64,000 bases of DNA from Dactylorhiza incarnata (taxonomy: Eukaryota; Streptophyta; Magnoliopsida; Asparagales; Orchidaceae): positions 1-64,000 of the forward strand of contig JAWHQI010000508.1 of NCBI GenBank assembly GCA_033032865.1, given 5' to 3'. The first letter of the stretch is position 1; every line of letters begins with the position of its first letter. Both the position numbers and the translations under genes were made by a program. Of this stretch, positions 1 through 12,700 are shown one piece after another. The notes under the pieces are model-generated. The model made no database searches. It was not told where the DNA came from and saw nothing but the letters and a program-made list of their open reading frames with translations.

Positions 1-99
1 AAAACCCCCAGAGACCACGAGGAAAAGAAGCTCAAACAGGATATCACAATCACTTTCGGGGAAGAGGATCTACAAGGATTACGACTACCGCATCAAGAC

Positions 100-2690
100 C
101 CGCTCGTAATCAGCGCAGGAATTGGGGACCCTTGCTTCAATGTTAAAAGATATTAGTCGACAACGGAAGCTCGGTCGATGCCCTATTCTTGTCCACTTTG
201 CAAAACATGAAACTCGCGAAGGATCAGCTCAGCCCCGCAGCCGGGCCCGTCTACGGTTTCGACAACCGGCCTGTTCCGGTTCAGGGCCTGATCACACTTC
301 CAGTCACATTGGGCGAATTTCTAAGGCAATCAACGCACAACATCCAGTTCGTGGTAGTGGAGTCTACCTCTGCCTACAATGCCATCTTTGGAAGACCTTT
401 CCAATCCATCTTTGGAGCGATTCCCTCTATCCCGCACCTAGCCCTGAAGTTCCCGACCGCCGCAACGTGTTTCCTAAAGCAGGCCCGATCGATCGAAGTG
501 ACTGCTCTCAATATTGGCAACTTCGACCTACGGGACGAAGCCACTCTACAATGCGGATCGCCCGTCGAAGGACTCATAGAAGTATCACTCTCCCCGCATG
601 ACCTGACCAGGACAGTTCAGGTCGGGTCCCTTCTATCCGAGGAAGAGCGGGAAGAATACGTCTTCTTCCTCCGCGCTAACAAAGTTATCTTCGCGTGGAG
701 TCCGGAAGATATGCCTGGGGTAGATCCTCAGGTCATTTTTCACTCTTTAAATATTAACCCCGCTTGCAGGCCAGTGATCCTAAAGAAGCAGAACTTTGCC
801 TCGGAGCGGCTCAAAGCGATCAATGAAGAGGTGGAGAAGCTCCTGGAAGCGCTGTTCATCCGTGAAGCAAAATACCCCACATGGCTAGCCAATGTCGTCA
901 TGGTAAAGAAGGCCTCAGGGAAGTGGAGGATGTGCCTCGACTACAGTAATCTGAATCAAGCGTGCCCAAAAGATAGTTTCCCCCTTCCAAGAATCGATCA
1001 ACTGGTCGACGCAACAGCCGGGCATGAACTCCTCAGCTTCATGGATGCATACTCAGGCTACAACCAAATCAGGATGAACGCGGAGGACAAGGAGCACACC
1101 ACATTCCAAACAGATAAAGGAGTCTACTGTTACAGAGTCATGCCTTTCGGACTTAAGAACGCCGGGGCAACCTACCAGAGGCTAATGAACAAGGTATTCA
1201 AAGACTTCATTGGAAGCACAATGAGGTTTATGTGGACGACATGCTAGTAAAGAGCGTCCACCGCCGTGACCACTTAGAAGATCTGGAAGGGTGCTTCCAT
1301 CTCTTTCGCCGTTTTCAAATGCGGCTCAACCCTAGCAAATGTGCATTTGGTGTGACGGCAGGAAAGTTCCTGGGTTTCATGGTAACCCATCGAGGGATCG
1401 AGGCAAACCCCCAAAAAAATCAAGGCGCTGGGAGACATGTCGCCACCCCGTTCCATCAAGGAAGTACAACGCTTAAATGAAAGGATCGCCGCTCTTTCGC
1501 GGTTTCTGGCACGGACGGGAGATAAATATCTCCTCTTCTTCAAAATCCTCCGAGGGGCACGTCACTTTGGGTTCCATTGGACGGACGAATGCCAGACGTC
1601 TTTCGAGCACCTCAAACAGTACCTGGCCTCGCCCCCGCTTTTATCAAAACCTATTCCTGGCGAAGTCTTGTTCCTCTACCTAGCGATATCCCCCACGACA
1701 GTCAGCTCGGTTCTGGTAAAAGATGATGTAGGAGTCCAACGACCTCTTTATTATCTCAGCAAGGTCCTCACCGACACCGAAGCCAGATACCCGATAGCTG
1801 ATAAAAAGTCCTTCGCCCTCGTCTCTTCTACAAGAAAGCTTCGGGCCTACTTTCAGGCTCATACGATAAAGGTGTTAACTCATTTACCGCTGCGAGCTAT
1901 CCTCCAAAAGCCAGAAGTATCCAGGAGATTAGTAAAGTGGGCAGTCGAGTTGGGCGAGTTCGACATCCACTTCTTACCACGGCCAGATATCAAATCCCAA
2001 GTACTCGTCGACTTTATCGTAAAAAATACTCTTCCTCCGGAGTCCACTCCCGTTAAAAATGTCTCCACCGCTCGCCGGGCTCTCTACGTCGACGGGGCCT
2101 CTACGACCGAAGAAGCAGGAGCAGGTCTGCTCCTAATTAGTCCGGAGGGCATCACTCTAGAGTATGGCCTCAGATTGAAATTCCCGGCAACCAACAACAT
2201 TGCTGAATATGAAGCTCTAATCGCCGGACTATGACTCGCCGTCGACTGCAAGACAGAGAACCTGACAATCTACACTGATTCGCAGCTTGTGGTCTGGCAA
2301 GTCGAGGGGAACTACGAGGCAAAGAACGACCAAATGACACAATATCTCATATTCGTGAGATCTCTTCTGCAAAAAATACCATGGTACCAAATTTTGCACA
2401 TCCCCAGGGAGCAGAATTCCAGAGCCGACGCACTCTTTAAACTTGCGACCTCTTCTTCTAACTACCAATCTCGGAGGCGCCGAATCGAAGACATCGTGAC
2501 CCCCAATATTCACGGGGCATGGAAGATCGCCGAAATCAGCGAAGAAGGATCATCCTGGATGACACCCCTCCGAGCCTACATTGAACGCGGAGACCTGCCC
2601 GACGACCGTTCAGAAGCACGACGGTTGCGTATGCGAGCTGCATCGTACGTGATCATCGAATGAGAGCTTTACAGGCGGGCCTTCTCTGGG
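100..2690 (+). pseudogene. Element A pol: protease, reverse transcriptase, RNase H, aRNase H (broken)
   Basis: The protease active site reads LVDNGSS at 153-173 (Asn in place of the usual Thr or Ser), followed by the flap-side motif YNAIFGRP near 375-400. RT starts with FAWSPEDMPGVDP near 690-720 and KWRMCLDYSNLN near 920-950; the YVDD box near 1230-1245 lies in a different frame because of a frameshift. A second shift near 1412 carries translation into the RNase H frame (1437-2234: PLYYLSK, YPIADKKS, WAVELGEFDI). The second RNase H begins at LYVDGASTTEEAGAG (about 2080) and continues past the in-frame TGA at 2232 as TDSQLVVWQVEGNYEAKND. The reading ends at 2663, and the first residues of the integrase linker (ELYRRAFSG) stop where B starts at 2691. 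Gene order PR-RT-RH-aRH is typical of Tat elements. No function is expected. Confidence 0.92.
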
Positions 2691-2920
2691 TGTTGGGAAT
2701 CTTGCCCATATGATTCCTGATTTGAAGAAGTCACCAAGTCAAGAAAACTTAACTTTGTATTTGATTACTTCTCTAGCATAAAGTCTCAGGAAATTAAAGA
2801 AATGTCGCCGAGAAGAATATGAGACATCATCGACAAAGTACGCTTGTCTCCGTGATGATGAGCAAAGCAACCGCCGAGAAGTAGCGTGTTCGTCGATCGC
2901 TGAGACATAGCAAGATCATC

Positions 2921-3245
2921 GAACGAAGAATGCCGATCGTCGAACGAAGAATGCCGATCGTCGAACGAAGGATGACAAGTTCGTCGATCGCAGAACGCTA
3001 TTCGTCGAACGCAGAAGGAAGATCGTCGAGCTCAGAAGAAAGATCGACGACCGCTGAGATTCGGCGTGTTCGTCGAGCGCAGAAGCAAGATCGTCGAACA
3101 CAAAGAAGACGCAGTATCGTCGACTTCACCAAAGTGACCGTGTCGTCGAGAAAGAACAAACATCGTCGTAAAGAAGGCATGTCGTCGAGAGAACAATGCG
3201 ATCACGACGACATAATGCAGGAAGGAAGATCGCGACGACATAGTC
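2921..3245 (+). repeat. TCGTCGA-rich degenerate repeats in LTR B
   Basis: A 21-bp unit starting GAACGAAGAATGCCG repeats at 2921, 2942 and 2963. The motif (G)ATCGTCGA then recurs irregularly every 20-40 bp to about 3245. Reading frames on both strands here are artefacts of the repeat. Confidence 0.7.
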
Positions 3246-3639
3246 AGAGATAGCTTGTCGTTGAAATGATGCAAATATCTTCAAGATAGAATTCAAATCT
3301 TGCGGACGTGCTGTCAGCATTTAATGCCGCCGCCTGATTGTCTAATCAGCGCGTGCTCTTAAGGAAAGGGGCGTCTGTAATCCCGCCGCTCTTCAATAGA
3401 ACAGTATATTCAGCGGAGAAGAAAGAGAACAAGATTCAAGCGTTCTCAAAAGAATAAGTCATCTTCATTGGCTGAGAAGTCGCCGTTCAACATCAGGCAA
3501 TAAGTAGAGATTGAAGAAGAACTGCGCTGTCAAAGATCTGAATCAGAAGAATCTTCTTCAATCATAAGAAGCCAATCGTCATCAGACTAAGTTGCCGACC
3601 TTCATCAGGCAGAAGAACGGTTGTATTACTGTAACTTTC

Positions 3640-5530
3640 TTGTAAGGCTTGCGGGCCAATTTGTCTAGCTTGAGGGCTGGAGAGCTGTGAGGCTTGAGGG
3701 CCAGGGCAGTGTGTAACGACCCAATTTTCAACACGCAATAAAATAAAATGAAGTTGGCATCAGATGAATCTATAAAATAAGTTTATTCAAAAATATTGTG
3801 TGCCAATAGAGAAATCGATGTATTAAGAAACCTAGTTAATAGTTAATAGTAAAATTGGTAACAAATTGGTGTGCTGATAGCAATGGTTATAAAGGTGTGC
3901 TGATAGTAATTGCGTATATGTGTGCTGATACCAGCAGGTGTGCTAATAGTAAATTCTTAAAATAAAATAAAATAAAAGTGGGCTGCCATGTATGTGGGCT
4001 GCTGTACTTAATTATGAACTGTTATTATCCTATATTCTTGGTATTAAGTGGGCTGGAATTCTGTTTTGATTGCTGTTTTTGGCAGCTGCCACGGGGTTTG
4101 TCTTTTCCTTGTTGTTGGTGGTTTGAGTTGGTGAGCTTTTAGCTTGTTTTGACACATGGTCAAGCCAAGTGTTGGCTGAAATTAAATTGCCACTTACTGC
4201 TCTCTCTATAAATGCTCCCAGCTCTTCTTATTCTCCTTCATCCCATGCCCCTCCTTCTCCCTGATTACTATCCTTCTCCCTCTTCCTCTCTTGTTGTTGG
4301 CTGCTGCTGCTACCTATTGTGCTGTGCTGCCCCTCCTGCTGCTTGCTGCCGCTGTGCCGCTGCTTTGCGCCGCTGCTGCTACCATCATTTCTCTACTGCA
4401 TTTCTGCGGGAGCTGTTTCCTGTGCCTTATGCTGCTGCCTTGTGCTGCTTCTGCTTCCCGTCGGCTGTGCTGTGAGCACTTATCGCTTTAATTATGCTTA
4501 GCTACTATATTTTCGGAATATAAACTTGCATCACCTTTGTATGTGCATTAACATGATTTGGATGAAAAATAAAAGAGAGTTTAGATAAAAACAATGGAAG
4601 GAAACATTTAAGTGTTAAATGTAAATTGCGCATTTATGAATTTAATAGAATACGATTTGCGAGTTGACGAAAGATTATAGATTGTATTAGGAAAAGATAA
4701 AAGATGTTAAAACTCTGCATAGGGAATTGTGACGGTTTTTGCATCATATGTAGAGGTTATCTACAGATGGATTCGCCTATAGGCGGTGAGCCTATGAAAA
4801 GCCCTTAAGTGGGAAGCCCTTAAGTGGGTGTGGCCAATTCAAGTTGCATGATGCCTTAACAATTCCTATAATATGTAATTGAAATAACGTTTAATGGATA
4901 TGTATTGAAATATTTTGCCCTAAAGGGGTGTAACGGAATATTTTGCCCTAAAGGGGTGTAACGACATATTATGGTGATATTGCTTTCCTTTATAGAATTA
5001 TGAAATTAAACTTTATGCATATTATTATTGGAATTTTGTGCTTGTATAGCAGTTAAAGGGGTATGTTGTTCACTTAGTCATATTTTTATGACTAAGCCCG
5101 TCGTCATTTTGTTTAGGTTGCTATGACGAACAGGTATGCGCAAATGTTAAGTTGATCAAGACAGAATAATAGAGACAACAATTTATTCCAAGGTATGAGA
5201 TAAGTTCTTATTATGTATTTTATTTTGTACTCACTCACCTTACTTCGTCCTGGGGCAATTATGGTAAAAAAAAAGGTAAATTAAGACACAGAGGTCGTGT
5301 GAGGTCCAAGTTGGGGCCTTACACAGTGCACTTGCGGGTGCGGTCTGTCGAGCTTGCGGGCTCGGGGGCAGTAGGGGCTTGCGGGCCTAGGCTGTTGGGA
5401 CTTGCGGGTCCGTGTTGTAGGGCTTGAGGGCCTGAGTGTCGAGCTTGCGGGCTCGGGGGCAGTAGGGGCTTGCGGGCCTAGGCTGTTGGGACTTGCGGGT
5501 CCGTGTTGTAAGGCTTGAGGGCCTGATGCT
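3640..5530 (+). repeat. GCTTGMGGGCC minisatellite of LTR B, split by a solo LTR
   Basis: The core SGCTTGMGGGYY (M = A/C) recurs about every 20-25 bp at 3640-3706 and again at 5329-5530, either side of the solo LTR. The right part also holds a 91-bp higher-order duplication (5347-5437 and 5438-5527). The array must have been continuous before the solo LTR arrived. Confidence 0.75.
3712..5323 (+). mobile_element. Solo LTR S1 (gypsy, TGTAACGACC...CCTTACA), TSD CAGTG
   Basis: A 1612-bp sequence begins TGTAACGACC and ends GGGGCCTTACA, flanked by perfect 5-bp duplications CAGTG (3707-3711 and 5324-5328). There is no internal coding region, so it is a solo LTR left by LTR-LTR recombination. Inside are a CTG/GCTG-rich stretch (4205-4470) and two copies of ATTTTGCCCTAAAGGGGTG (4912-4965). 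At 5073-5116 lies the hairpin AGTCAT...ATGACT followed by TTTGTTTAG, the same 3'-splice module found in other LTRs of this window. Confidence 0.9.
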
Positions 5531-5707
5531 TTTGCCGGCGTTTGCTGAGCCTAGCACACTGCTGGGTAGGCGCAGAGGGAGAGAGGACTATTCAAGACAC
5601 CCGGTCTTGAGGAACCTCTATAGATCGTTGTGTGTTTTCTGTGATTTTGTTCTTTACTTTACATATCTATTAATCAAGAATCAAGAACACCTAAAAGGGG
5701 ACAATAT

Positions 5708-6561
5708 TAAGGTTTTAAATGTCGGATGTCGGAGACATGTCGGATTGGGTTTTAAGATATCGAATGTCGAAGACATGTCGGGGACATTTTAATATGTCGG
5801 ATTCTTAAAAAATATTTATATTATAAGTTATACCATATTATCTTAGCTCTATAAACTACATTAATTTGTTCTACTCAATGAATACATTTTCTACTTAGTT
5901 GTATTATTTCCAAAATACTCAAATCTATCTTCAATCATCATTATCTTTTAACCATGTATATATTTTCATTGTATGTATATCTTCATTTATTATTTTCATT
6001 TTTAAGCACTTAAATGTTAAAAATTATTTTATCATTCTTCCTCATTATTGGAAACGTAAATGACAAACACTATTTAGATATCAACCTGCATTAAATAATT
6101 ATTTTTTTACTTTCATATAAACATGCAAATTAACTATACAATACTAAGAATAAATGTGGCAAGCTTGATGACAAAATTTGATAGAATAAATTTCAGCAAT
6201 CAAATACGCAACTGACACTCCATACATAAAGCATGTAAGAAGAAAGCATTGGAAGGAGACAAGTGAAAATCAAGTATAATCCATGTGCTCGGAAATGTGC
6301 AGTCAATAAAATGGGAAAATACCTAGCAAAAAACCCTTCCAGCGGCGAGGACGGGGAATGAACGGAGAGAAATCTCTGATTGTGCGACATTTAGAAATGT
6401 CGGCGACATTTAGAAATGTCGGCGGCGGCCGATATATCGAATTTAATCGGTTATGTCGGCCGACATAATGAAAAACACCATAACCTTTAAATTTTCATTA
6501 TGCAAGTCGTTTTTGGTTCAAACAGGACATGTCGGACATGTCGGCCGACATTTAAAACATT
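5708..6561. mobile_element. hAT-like non-autonomous element h1, GACATGTCGG-rich, TSD GACAATAT
   Basis: The termini are TAAGGTTTTAAATGTCGG on the left and, read inward from the right, CAATGTTTTAAATGTCGG. The flanks carry the 8-bp duplication GACAATAT (5700-5707 and 6562-6569), extendable to 9 by the preceding G. Subterminal regions contain many copies of GACATGTCGG and TGTCGG in both orientations; the middle is AT-rich with no transposase. Eight-bp duplications and CA(A/G)TG-like ends are typical of hAT elements. Confidence 0.75.
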
Positions 6562-6632
6562 GGACAATATAATTTAAAAAACCTATTCACCCCCCCTCTA
6601 GGTGATAAAGTAGACACTCCATAAACAACAAG

Positions 6633-6643
6633 TGGTATCAGAG
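6633..6643 (+). promoter_or_regulatory. Primer-binding site of element B (tRNA-iMet type)
   Basis: TGGTATCAGAG lies 2 bp after the end of LTR B. It complements the 3' end of initiator Met tRNA, the standard primer of plant copia elements. Confidence 0.85.
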
Positions 6644-6648
6644 TTAGG

Positions 6649-7519
6649 TTGTTCAAAGAAAAGCTTAACAGCTTGAACAGATCTGCCATTGGGTGTCCAA
6701 GTTTCATAGCTATGGAGTCAAGGCTAACTATCTGTTCCAGGGAAAACTTTGCCCTTTGGAAAGTTAGAGCAAGAATATTCATGGAAGCAATGGATCCTAG
6801 AATGTTCCAAATTGTTCAAGAAGGATCTTATGTTCCTAAGACAGTGACCAAGAAAATGACTGAAGATGAGATCATCCTAGTCAACTTAGATAAGAAGGCC
6901 CAGGGCATTATAGCTGATGCAGTTGATACTCCCATACTCCAGAAACTAATTCACTGCACTACAGCCAAGGAGATGTGGAACTCTCTAACAATCATCATGG
7001 AAGGATCCCCAGAAGTTAGAAGTACTGCAGCTGAAGGGAAGATCAAAACCCTGAGTGATAGTGACTCAAGCAATTCAGATACAAAGGAGGAAGCTCAGTT
7101 TGGACTAACTGTCCTATCTGAATCTGAGGAAGAAATACATGATGAGTGAACGCCAGAACAGGTAAGCAAAAGGGCTCCCTTATCTAATACTGATTCATAA
7201 TCTGAAGTAAGTCTCACAGAAAACTATGAGGATCTTCTAGAAGAACTCAGAAGGAGCAAGGAGCTCTGCAAGAAGCAAGCTGATGAGATCTCAACTCTTC
7301 AAGCCAGAAACTCCGATCTCTTGGAAAAGGCTGATAGGCTGACTATGGAGAACGCAGATTTCTGCCAACTCAAAAGAGATTATAATGCTAGCTCAAACAT
7401 GGATCTAATAACCAAGTTTGGGAAAACCATGAAAGCTCTGGTTGACAGCAGAGAACTATGCTACTCACTAACCAAAGAAATTGTTCTTCTAAAGAAGGAT
7501 AGGGATCTGGCAGGACCGC
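6649..7519 (+). pseudogene. Element B gag (copia, Sirevirus-like), truncated
   Basis: The reading starts with a UBN2/DUF4219-type copia gag N-terminus (NFALWKVRARIFMEAMD, near 6745-6795) with KEMWNSL near 6965. A stop ends the first part at 7147, and another in-frame stop lies near 7198. After this comes a coiled-coil region (ENYEDLLEELRRSKELCKKQ and LTKEIVLLKKDRDLAG) of the kind seen in Sirevirus gags. Element C inserted at 7520 (TSD ACCGC). A short stretch after C (18769 to about 18850) reads as plausible gag continuation, after which element A integrase resumes, so all of B pol and its 3' LTR are lost. Confidence 0.75.
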
Positions 7520-8006
7520 TGTTTGCCCGGAAAGCCCGCGATCTCGTCTTCACAGTGCAAAATGGCGGTCTCAGCGGTCGTTCGAATTTTGTGATCGCCC
7601 AGATCACCTGCCATCAGCCCAGCCAGATTTTTCCAAGTTCCAAACAGTCGAAGCCGATCGAGATCGCCAGTCCAAGCGGTCTGGGCATCTCCTGTATTTT
7701 TACTATTTGTACCCCATTTCCCTGCCCCGGCTCTCCTGTACCCCGGGCAGCCCGTAGTTTTCAGTTCTGCTCGTTTGGGCAGCCCCCTCGTCTATAAATA
7801 GAGGGGTAGGGGTACCTGAAAAGGGACTTTTGCTCCGAGGCTCCTGCTTACAACCTGTGTAAGCGGTCTCATTTTTTCGTGATCGCTTTTTCTGTGATCG
7901 TTTTTCCCCTCTTCCAGCATCTTCCGTCTTAGTAACCTGCACTTCGCAGTTTTCTCCCCCCCCCTTTTTAGTGTGAATTTTGGAGGTACCATTTTTGGCA
8001 CCAACA
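7520..8006 (+). repeat. 5' LTR of element C
   Basis: 487 bp, TG...CA ends. TATAAATA at 7793-7800 is the likely core promoter for gag-pol. About eight copies of GAYCGC (either strand) occur in it, against about 0.5 expected. Confidence 0.93.
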
Positions 8007-8061
8007 GAACGAACACGCGACCTTCAGATTCGAAGTGTCAGGTGAAATTCAGACTTTCAAG

Positions 8062-9640
8062 ATGGCTGATCGCCGTAGAGGTCGTCCCCTGCGATCTCCC
8101 AGCGTTCCCCCTTCCGATCACAACCCGTTAGAAGCGCTTGAGCGCCGCTTCGAGCTTCGTGTTGAACAAGCTCTCCGCGAGGCCGGCCGAGCTAGGCAGG
8201 ACGCCGCCTCTGTTCAGCAGGAGATCGCGCCGGTCTCATCAAGAGGCCGCTCGAGATCGGCAAGAAGTCGTCCGGACTCAGCAGGAGTCCGCGAAGCAGA
8301 TTGAGGCCATGAACCAGGTTCTGGCCGCGATCTCCCAGAAGATCCTTCCTCAAACCTCTCAGGTCGCCACTCCTGACCGCATGGCAAGCGGTCTCCTGAG
8401 CGATCATCCCGTCTTCCAGCCCGCAGCTCCTCAGCGATCTCAGCATGAGGAGTTCGCCACCCGTCATAATTCTTTCCGAGTCGCAGCCCAGGGGCCTCCG
8501 GCTCAGGCCCTGAATTTTGAAGAAGGGTTTGCTTACCCTCAAGCTCCTCCTGCTTCCTTTCTCCCTCCTCCGGGACCTTCTGAATTAGGGGAGCCTTCCC
8601 CCTTTACCGATGAGATTCGTTGGGATCCGATTCCTCATGGATTCAGAGAGCCCCGCCTTCCTGTGTATACAGGAGAGACCGACCCAATGTGTCATCTTCA
8701 AGCTTCGAGTCTGCTGTTGCTCTCAGGATCATTTCGGATGGAGTGAGGTGCAAGCTGATGGTCACCTCCTTTGATGGGTCGGCCATGGAATGGTTCTATA
8801 AGCTGCCCTGTCAATCTATCCCGAGCTTTGCTGCCCTGAGGCAAGAGCTCCTCCTAAGGTTTGCCACCGCGAAGAAAAGGAAGAGTGGTCCTGCGACCCT
8901 CTTCAAGATTAAGCAAGGCGACAACGAAACTGCAGCGCATTTTGTTGACCGCTTTCAACAAGAGATCTTGGGAGTCAGAGACATGGATCCTGAGCTTTAT
9001 ATGGTAGCTTTGATCAGTGGCCTGCAAGAGGGCCCTCTGAAGTTTAAAGTCACAACCAAGGAGCCTAGCTCCTATCAGGAGCTGATTAGCATTGCCAATC
9101 GCTACATAGAAGGGGAGATCAACAACCCCACCTATGTGAGCAATTTGACCAACAGAGCCACTCAGAAAGGCTCTGCGGGATTCTATCCTGCCCCATCTTC
9201 CTCAAAGCCTCGACAAGAGCTCCCACCCCCGGCTCCGAGAGGTAAGAACTATCGCAACAACCGCTTCAATCGAGGTAATCAATCTTTCCCACCCCAAGGT
9301 TCATTTCTTCAAACCCCTGCTACACCTGCTCCGCAAGCTACCCCAGTCCACCAGATTCAGTACATTCAACCTCCTCTTCTGGCCCTCCCGTCTCCTTACG
9401 ATGAATCCCAAGAGTCGGTTACAGACTTTGGGGTTCCAATGAGTGAGGTACTCCAAACCGTTCAGAAGCAAGCCTTTTTTCAAAAGGCCGGTTCTCGCTG
9501 AACTCTGATCCAAGAACAGGAAATCCAACCCTCTACTGTGAGTATCATAGAGAAAGGGGTCACTTGACGAAGGACTGCAGAGCCTCCGCTTGTTCTTGGA
9601 AAAGCCTCTGAAAGAGGGTAAAATCCCTGATCTCATTCAG
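8062..9640 (+). pseudogene. Element C gag (Tat lineage), frameshifted
   Basis: The best start is the ATG at 8062 (MADRRRGRPLRSPS). A coiled-coil and Gln/Glu-rich N-terminal part crosses a frameshift near 8260; a second shift near 8690 returns to the first frame in the capsid-like domain (WFYKLPCQSIPSFAALRQE near 8790-8850, FVDRFQQEILGVRDMDPELY near 8940-9000, the Retrotrans_gag signature). A basic Pro/Asn-rich tail follows. Past the stop near 9500 a zinc-knuckle-like segment CEYHRERGHLTKDC (about 9533-9575) is readable. With shifts in the capsid region this copy should not make an intact Gag. Confidence 0.88.
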
Positions 9641-9717
9641 AAGAGCGATCCTGCCAAAGCCTCAACCTCCAAGGCCCAAGGAGGTAACTGAGGTTCAATG
9701 GGCATGCGAGGAAGTAG

Positions 9718-12700
9718 ATGATGTTGGCCATCTGGGCAACATCGGTTTTCCCAATGAATGCGTGGATGCTGATGACGAAGGCGCCTTGGGCAATCTTTTT
9801 CTGCATCCACGGAGGTGCAGGTCCGGAGTCTTCAAGAAAGGCAAGTCTGAAGAGGGTTTACCAATCAGAGGTTGCTGCCACCATCTTCAGCCCCGGTCCG
9901 GGAACGGTCACTTTCAGTGATGAAGACCTTCCTCAGACCGCGAATCCCTTTGACGACGCGGTCGTCATTAAAGCTGTAATGGAAAATTACACAGTGGAGA
10001 AGATTCTGATAGACACGGGAAGCTCAGTCAACGTGCTCTTCAAACCTACCTTCGAGGCGTTGAAGACAAGGTAAATCCCTCCTATCAACTGAAGGCCCCT
10101 TTATGGTTTTTCAGGAGAGAAGAAGGAAGTAGAAGGGCTCGTCACTCTTTCCGTAATTCTGGGAGGAATAGTGAAGCTGGTCAAATTCATAGTCGTTGAT
10201 GCTCCCAGTAGCTACAACGCAATCTTTGGAAGACCCTTCTTGAATGGATATCAAGCCATTGTCTCCACCTATCATTAAGCGGTGAAGTTCGCCTTGAATG
10301 ACAAACAACAACCGAATCAGGAGCGAACCCAAGGAAAGCTAGGGAATGCTACGTAAAGACGGTCAACATGATCGTGTCTTCTCCTCCCCAAGAAGTCATG
10401 ATGGCCGAATCGATTGAAGTTCCTGAAGCAAGTCCAAGCTGCAGAAGAAGTTGAGGAGGATGCAAGAGATGAAGTTCGCTTGGAACCTGCCCAAGCAACT
10501 CAAGATGTTCGGATCAGCGAGGAAGATGAGAGCAAGAGCCTCTCCATCAACGCTGAATTATCTGAAGCTGACAAGAGTCGGGTCATCTCTTGCCTTCTGC
10601 AAAATCTAGATATCTTCGCTTGGTCGGCAGATGACATGCCTGGAGTGGACCCGGATGTCGCTTGCCACCATCTCAATATTGACCCAAACTTCATCCCGAT
10701 CCAGCAGAAGAAGAGGTCTGTTGCAACTACTCTAGCACAGCCTATCCGGTGAAGAGGTAGAGAAGCTCCTGAAGGCAAAGTTCATCCAACCAATCCAATA
10801 CCCAGAATGGGTGTCAAACGTTGTAATGGTAAAGAAGTCAGGTGGAAAATGGAGGATGTGTGTCGACTTTTACCAAACTCAATAAAGCTTGCCCAAGGAT
10901 TGCTACCCCTTGCCTCGATAGATTCTTTAGTAGATTCTGCGGTAGGTTATTCTTTTATGAGCTTTTTAGATGCTTTTTCAGGTTACCATCAAATCAGAAT
11001 GCATAAACCAGATATACCTCATACTTCATTTATCACAAATGACGTTGCTTCTGTTATCTCGTAATGCCTTTTGGACTAAAAAATGCTGGAGCAACCTATC
11101 AGAAAATGATGGACACAGTTTTCAGGAGTCCAAAAAGGAAGAAACCTTGAGGTATATGTTGACGACGTCTTGGTAAAAAGCAAATTATCTCTTCTCATCT
11201 TAGAGACCTCTCAGAAACTTTTGCAACCCTTCGAACTTTTAATATGAGGTTGAATCCGTTGAAGTGTGTTTTCGAGGCAAGTAAATGAAAAATTTCTGGG
11301 TCACCTCCTTACTCCAGAAGGGCTGGAATCCAATCCTGACAAAGTAAAAGCTATTCTGGAGATGCCACCTCCCAAGTCCCCCAAAGAAATTCAGCAGCTA
11401 GGAGGGAGGATGGCAGGCTTAAGTCGCTTCATCTCCCGATCAGGGGATAAGAGTGCACCTTTCTTTAAGACCCTCCGGGGAGGGAGTAGGTTCGAGTGGA
11501 CGAAGGAGTGTGATGATGCTTTCACTCAGCTTAAAAAGCAATTGACATCAACCCCTTTGCTCCAAACCCCTTTGCCATAAGCTCTGTTTTGGTCCGAGAG
11601 GAGAAAAAGAAGCAATTCTCAGTCTATTACGTAAGTCGAGTCCTGAAGAATGCAGAGACTCGCTATCCTATTCTCGAAAAGTTGGCCTTAATGCTTGTAA
11701 CTTCAGCAAGAAGATTAAGACCATATGTTCAAGCTCATTCGATCCTAGTCGTTACTGATCTTCCATTGAAGAGTGTCTTGGAGAAACCAGAACATTCAGG
11801 AAGGCTGGCAAAGTGGGCAATAGAGCTCAGTGAATTTGACATATCTTATGTTCCACGGGTGGCGATCAAAGCTCACGTTTTAGCAGACTTCATGGTGGAT
11901 GCCAAAGAAGTTGAGTCTCAGAAGGGGGTCGGAGTGCCCCTTGCCTGGAAAATCTTCGTGATGGAGCCTCAGGAAAAAATTCTTCCGGAGCAGGAGTTGT
12001 CTTAATCAACCCCAAATGGAGTAAGGCTGGATCAGGTGCTGAAGTTCTATTTTCAAGTAACAAATAATCAGGCGGAATATGAGGCTTTGCTAGCCGGTCT
12101 TAAGTTTGCTAGAGAGCTGGGGATTGATGATGTCAAAGTCTTCACAGATTCTTTGGTGATGGCTTCTCAGTAAATGGAACTTTCGAAACTAGAGATAGTA
12201 TTTAAAGCGATATCTAACTCTGGTAAAAATCGAGGTAGGGAAATTCAAAAGCTTTACCATCGACCATATTCCAAGGGGTGAGAACGTGGAAGCAGATGAG
12301 TTGGCAAAGTTTGGACTTCTCTCGGAGGAACAACTTCGGAATTGTTTCGCCCAGCAATCGAAGAAGGAGAGGTCATGGAGATTGATCAGCATCCGTCTTG
12401 GATGGATCCATTTGTTCTAGTATCTTTCAACTGGAGAGCTCCATTCAGCAATAAAGGATAGGAAAAGGTTTAAGACGGAAAGCGGCTAACTATTATCTTG
12501 TTGCAGGAGTGCTTTATAGAAGAACTTTCCTTTCACCATTAGCACGGTGTGTTTCGGAAAGAGATTCCAGCGGTCCTTCAGGAGGTCCATTCTGGAGAAT
12601 GTGGAAAGTCACTCTGGGGCTAGAACTTTAGAGAAGAGAATTCGAGGCAAGGCTATTTTTGGCCTCAAATGAGGAAAGATGCGGAAAAATTTGCTAAGAA

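Larger units (their letters stand above)
2691..6630 (+). repeat. 5' LTR of copia element B (Sirevirus-like), carrying two insertions
   Basis: The LTR starts TGTTGGGAATC exactly where element A stops and ends with AACAACA two bases before a tRNA-Met primer site. The CACCCCCCCTCTAGGTG stretch just upstream of the LTR end is typical of Sire/Maximus-type elements. Without the solo LTR (3712-5323 plus 5 bp) and the hAT-like element (5708-6561 plus 8 bp), the LTR is about 1.46 kb. The 3' LTR of B is missing: the element is cut off in gag, so no target duplication can be matched (left flank CTGGG). Confidence 0.72.

Noticed and set aside
4212..4501. Overlapping Cys/Leu/Ala-rich frames
   Set aside because: Translations of a CTG/GCTG-rich stretch inside solo LTR S1, open in several frames at once.
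5708..6561. Mutator-like element with a 9-bp duplication (GGACAATAT)
   Set aside because: The sister elements give 8-bp duplications, and CAATG-type ends fit hAT better; the ninth base in h1 can be chance. Mutator is not fully excluded.
8007..8030. Primer-binding site of element C
   Set aside because: GAACGAACACGCGACC after the LTR does not begin with the usual TGG and I cannot match it to a tRNA 3' end by eye.
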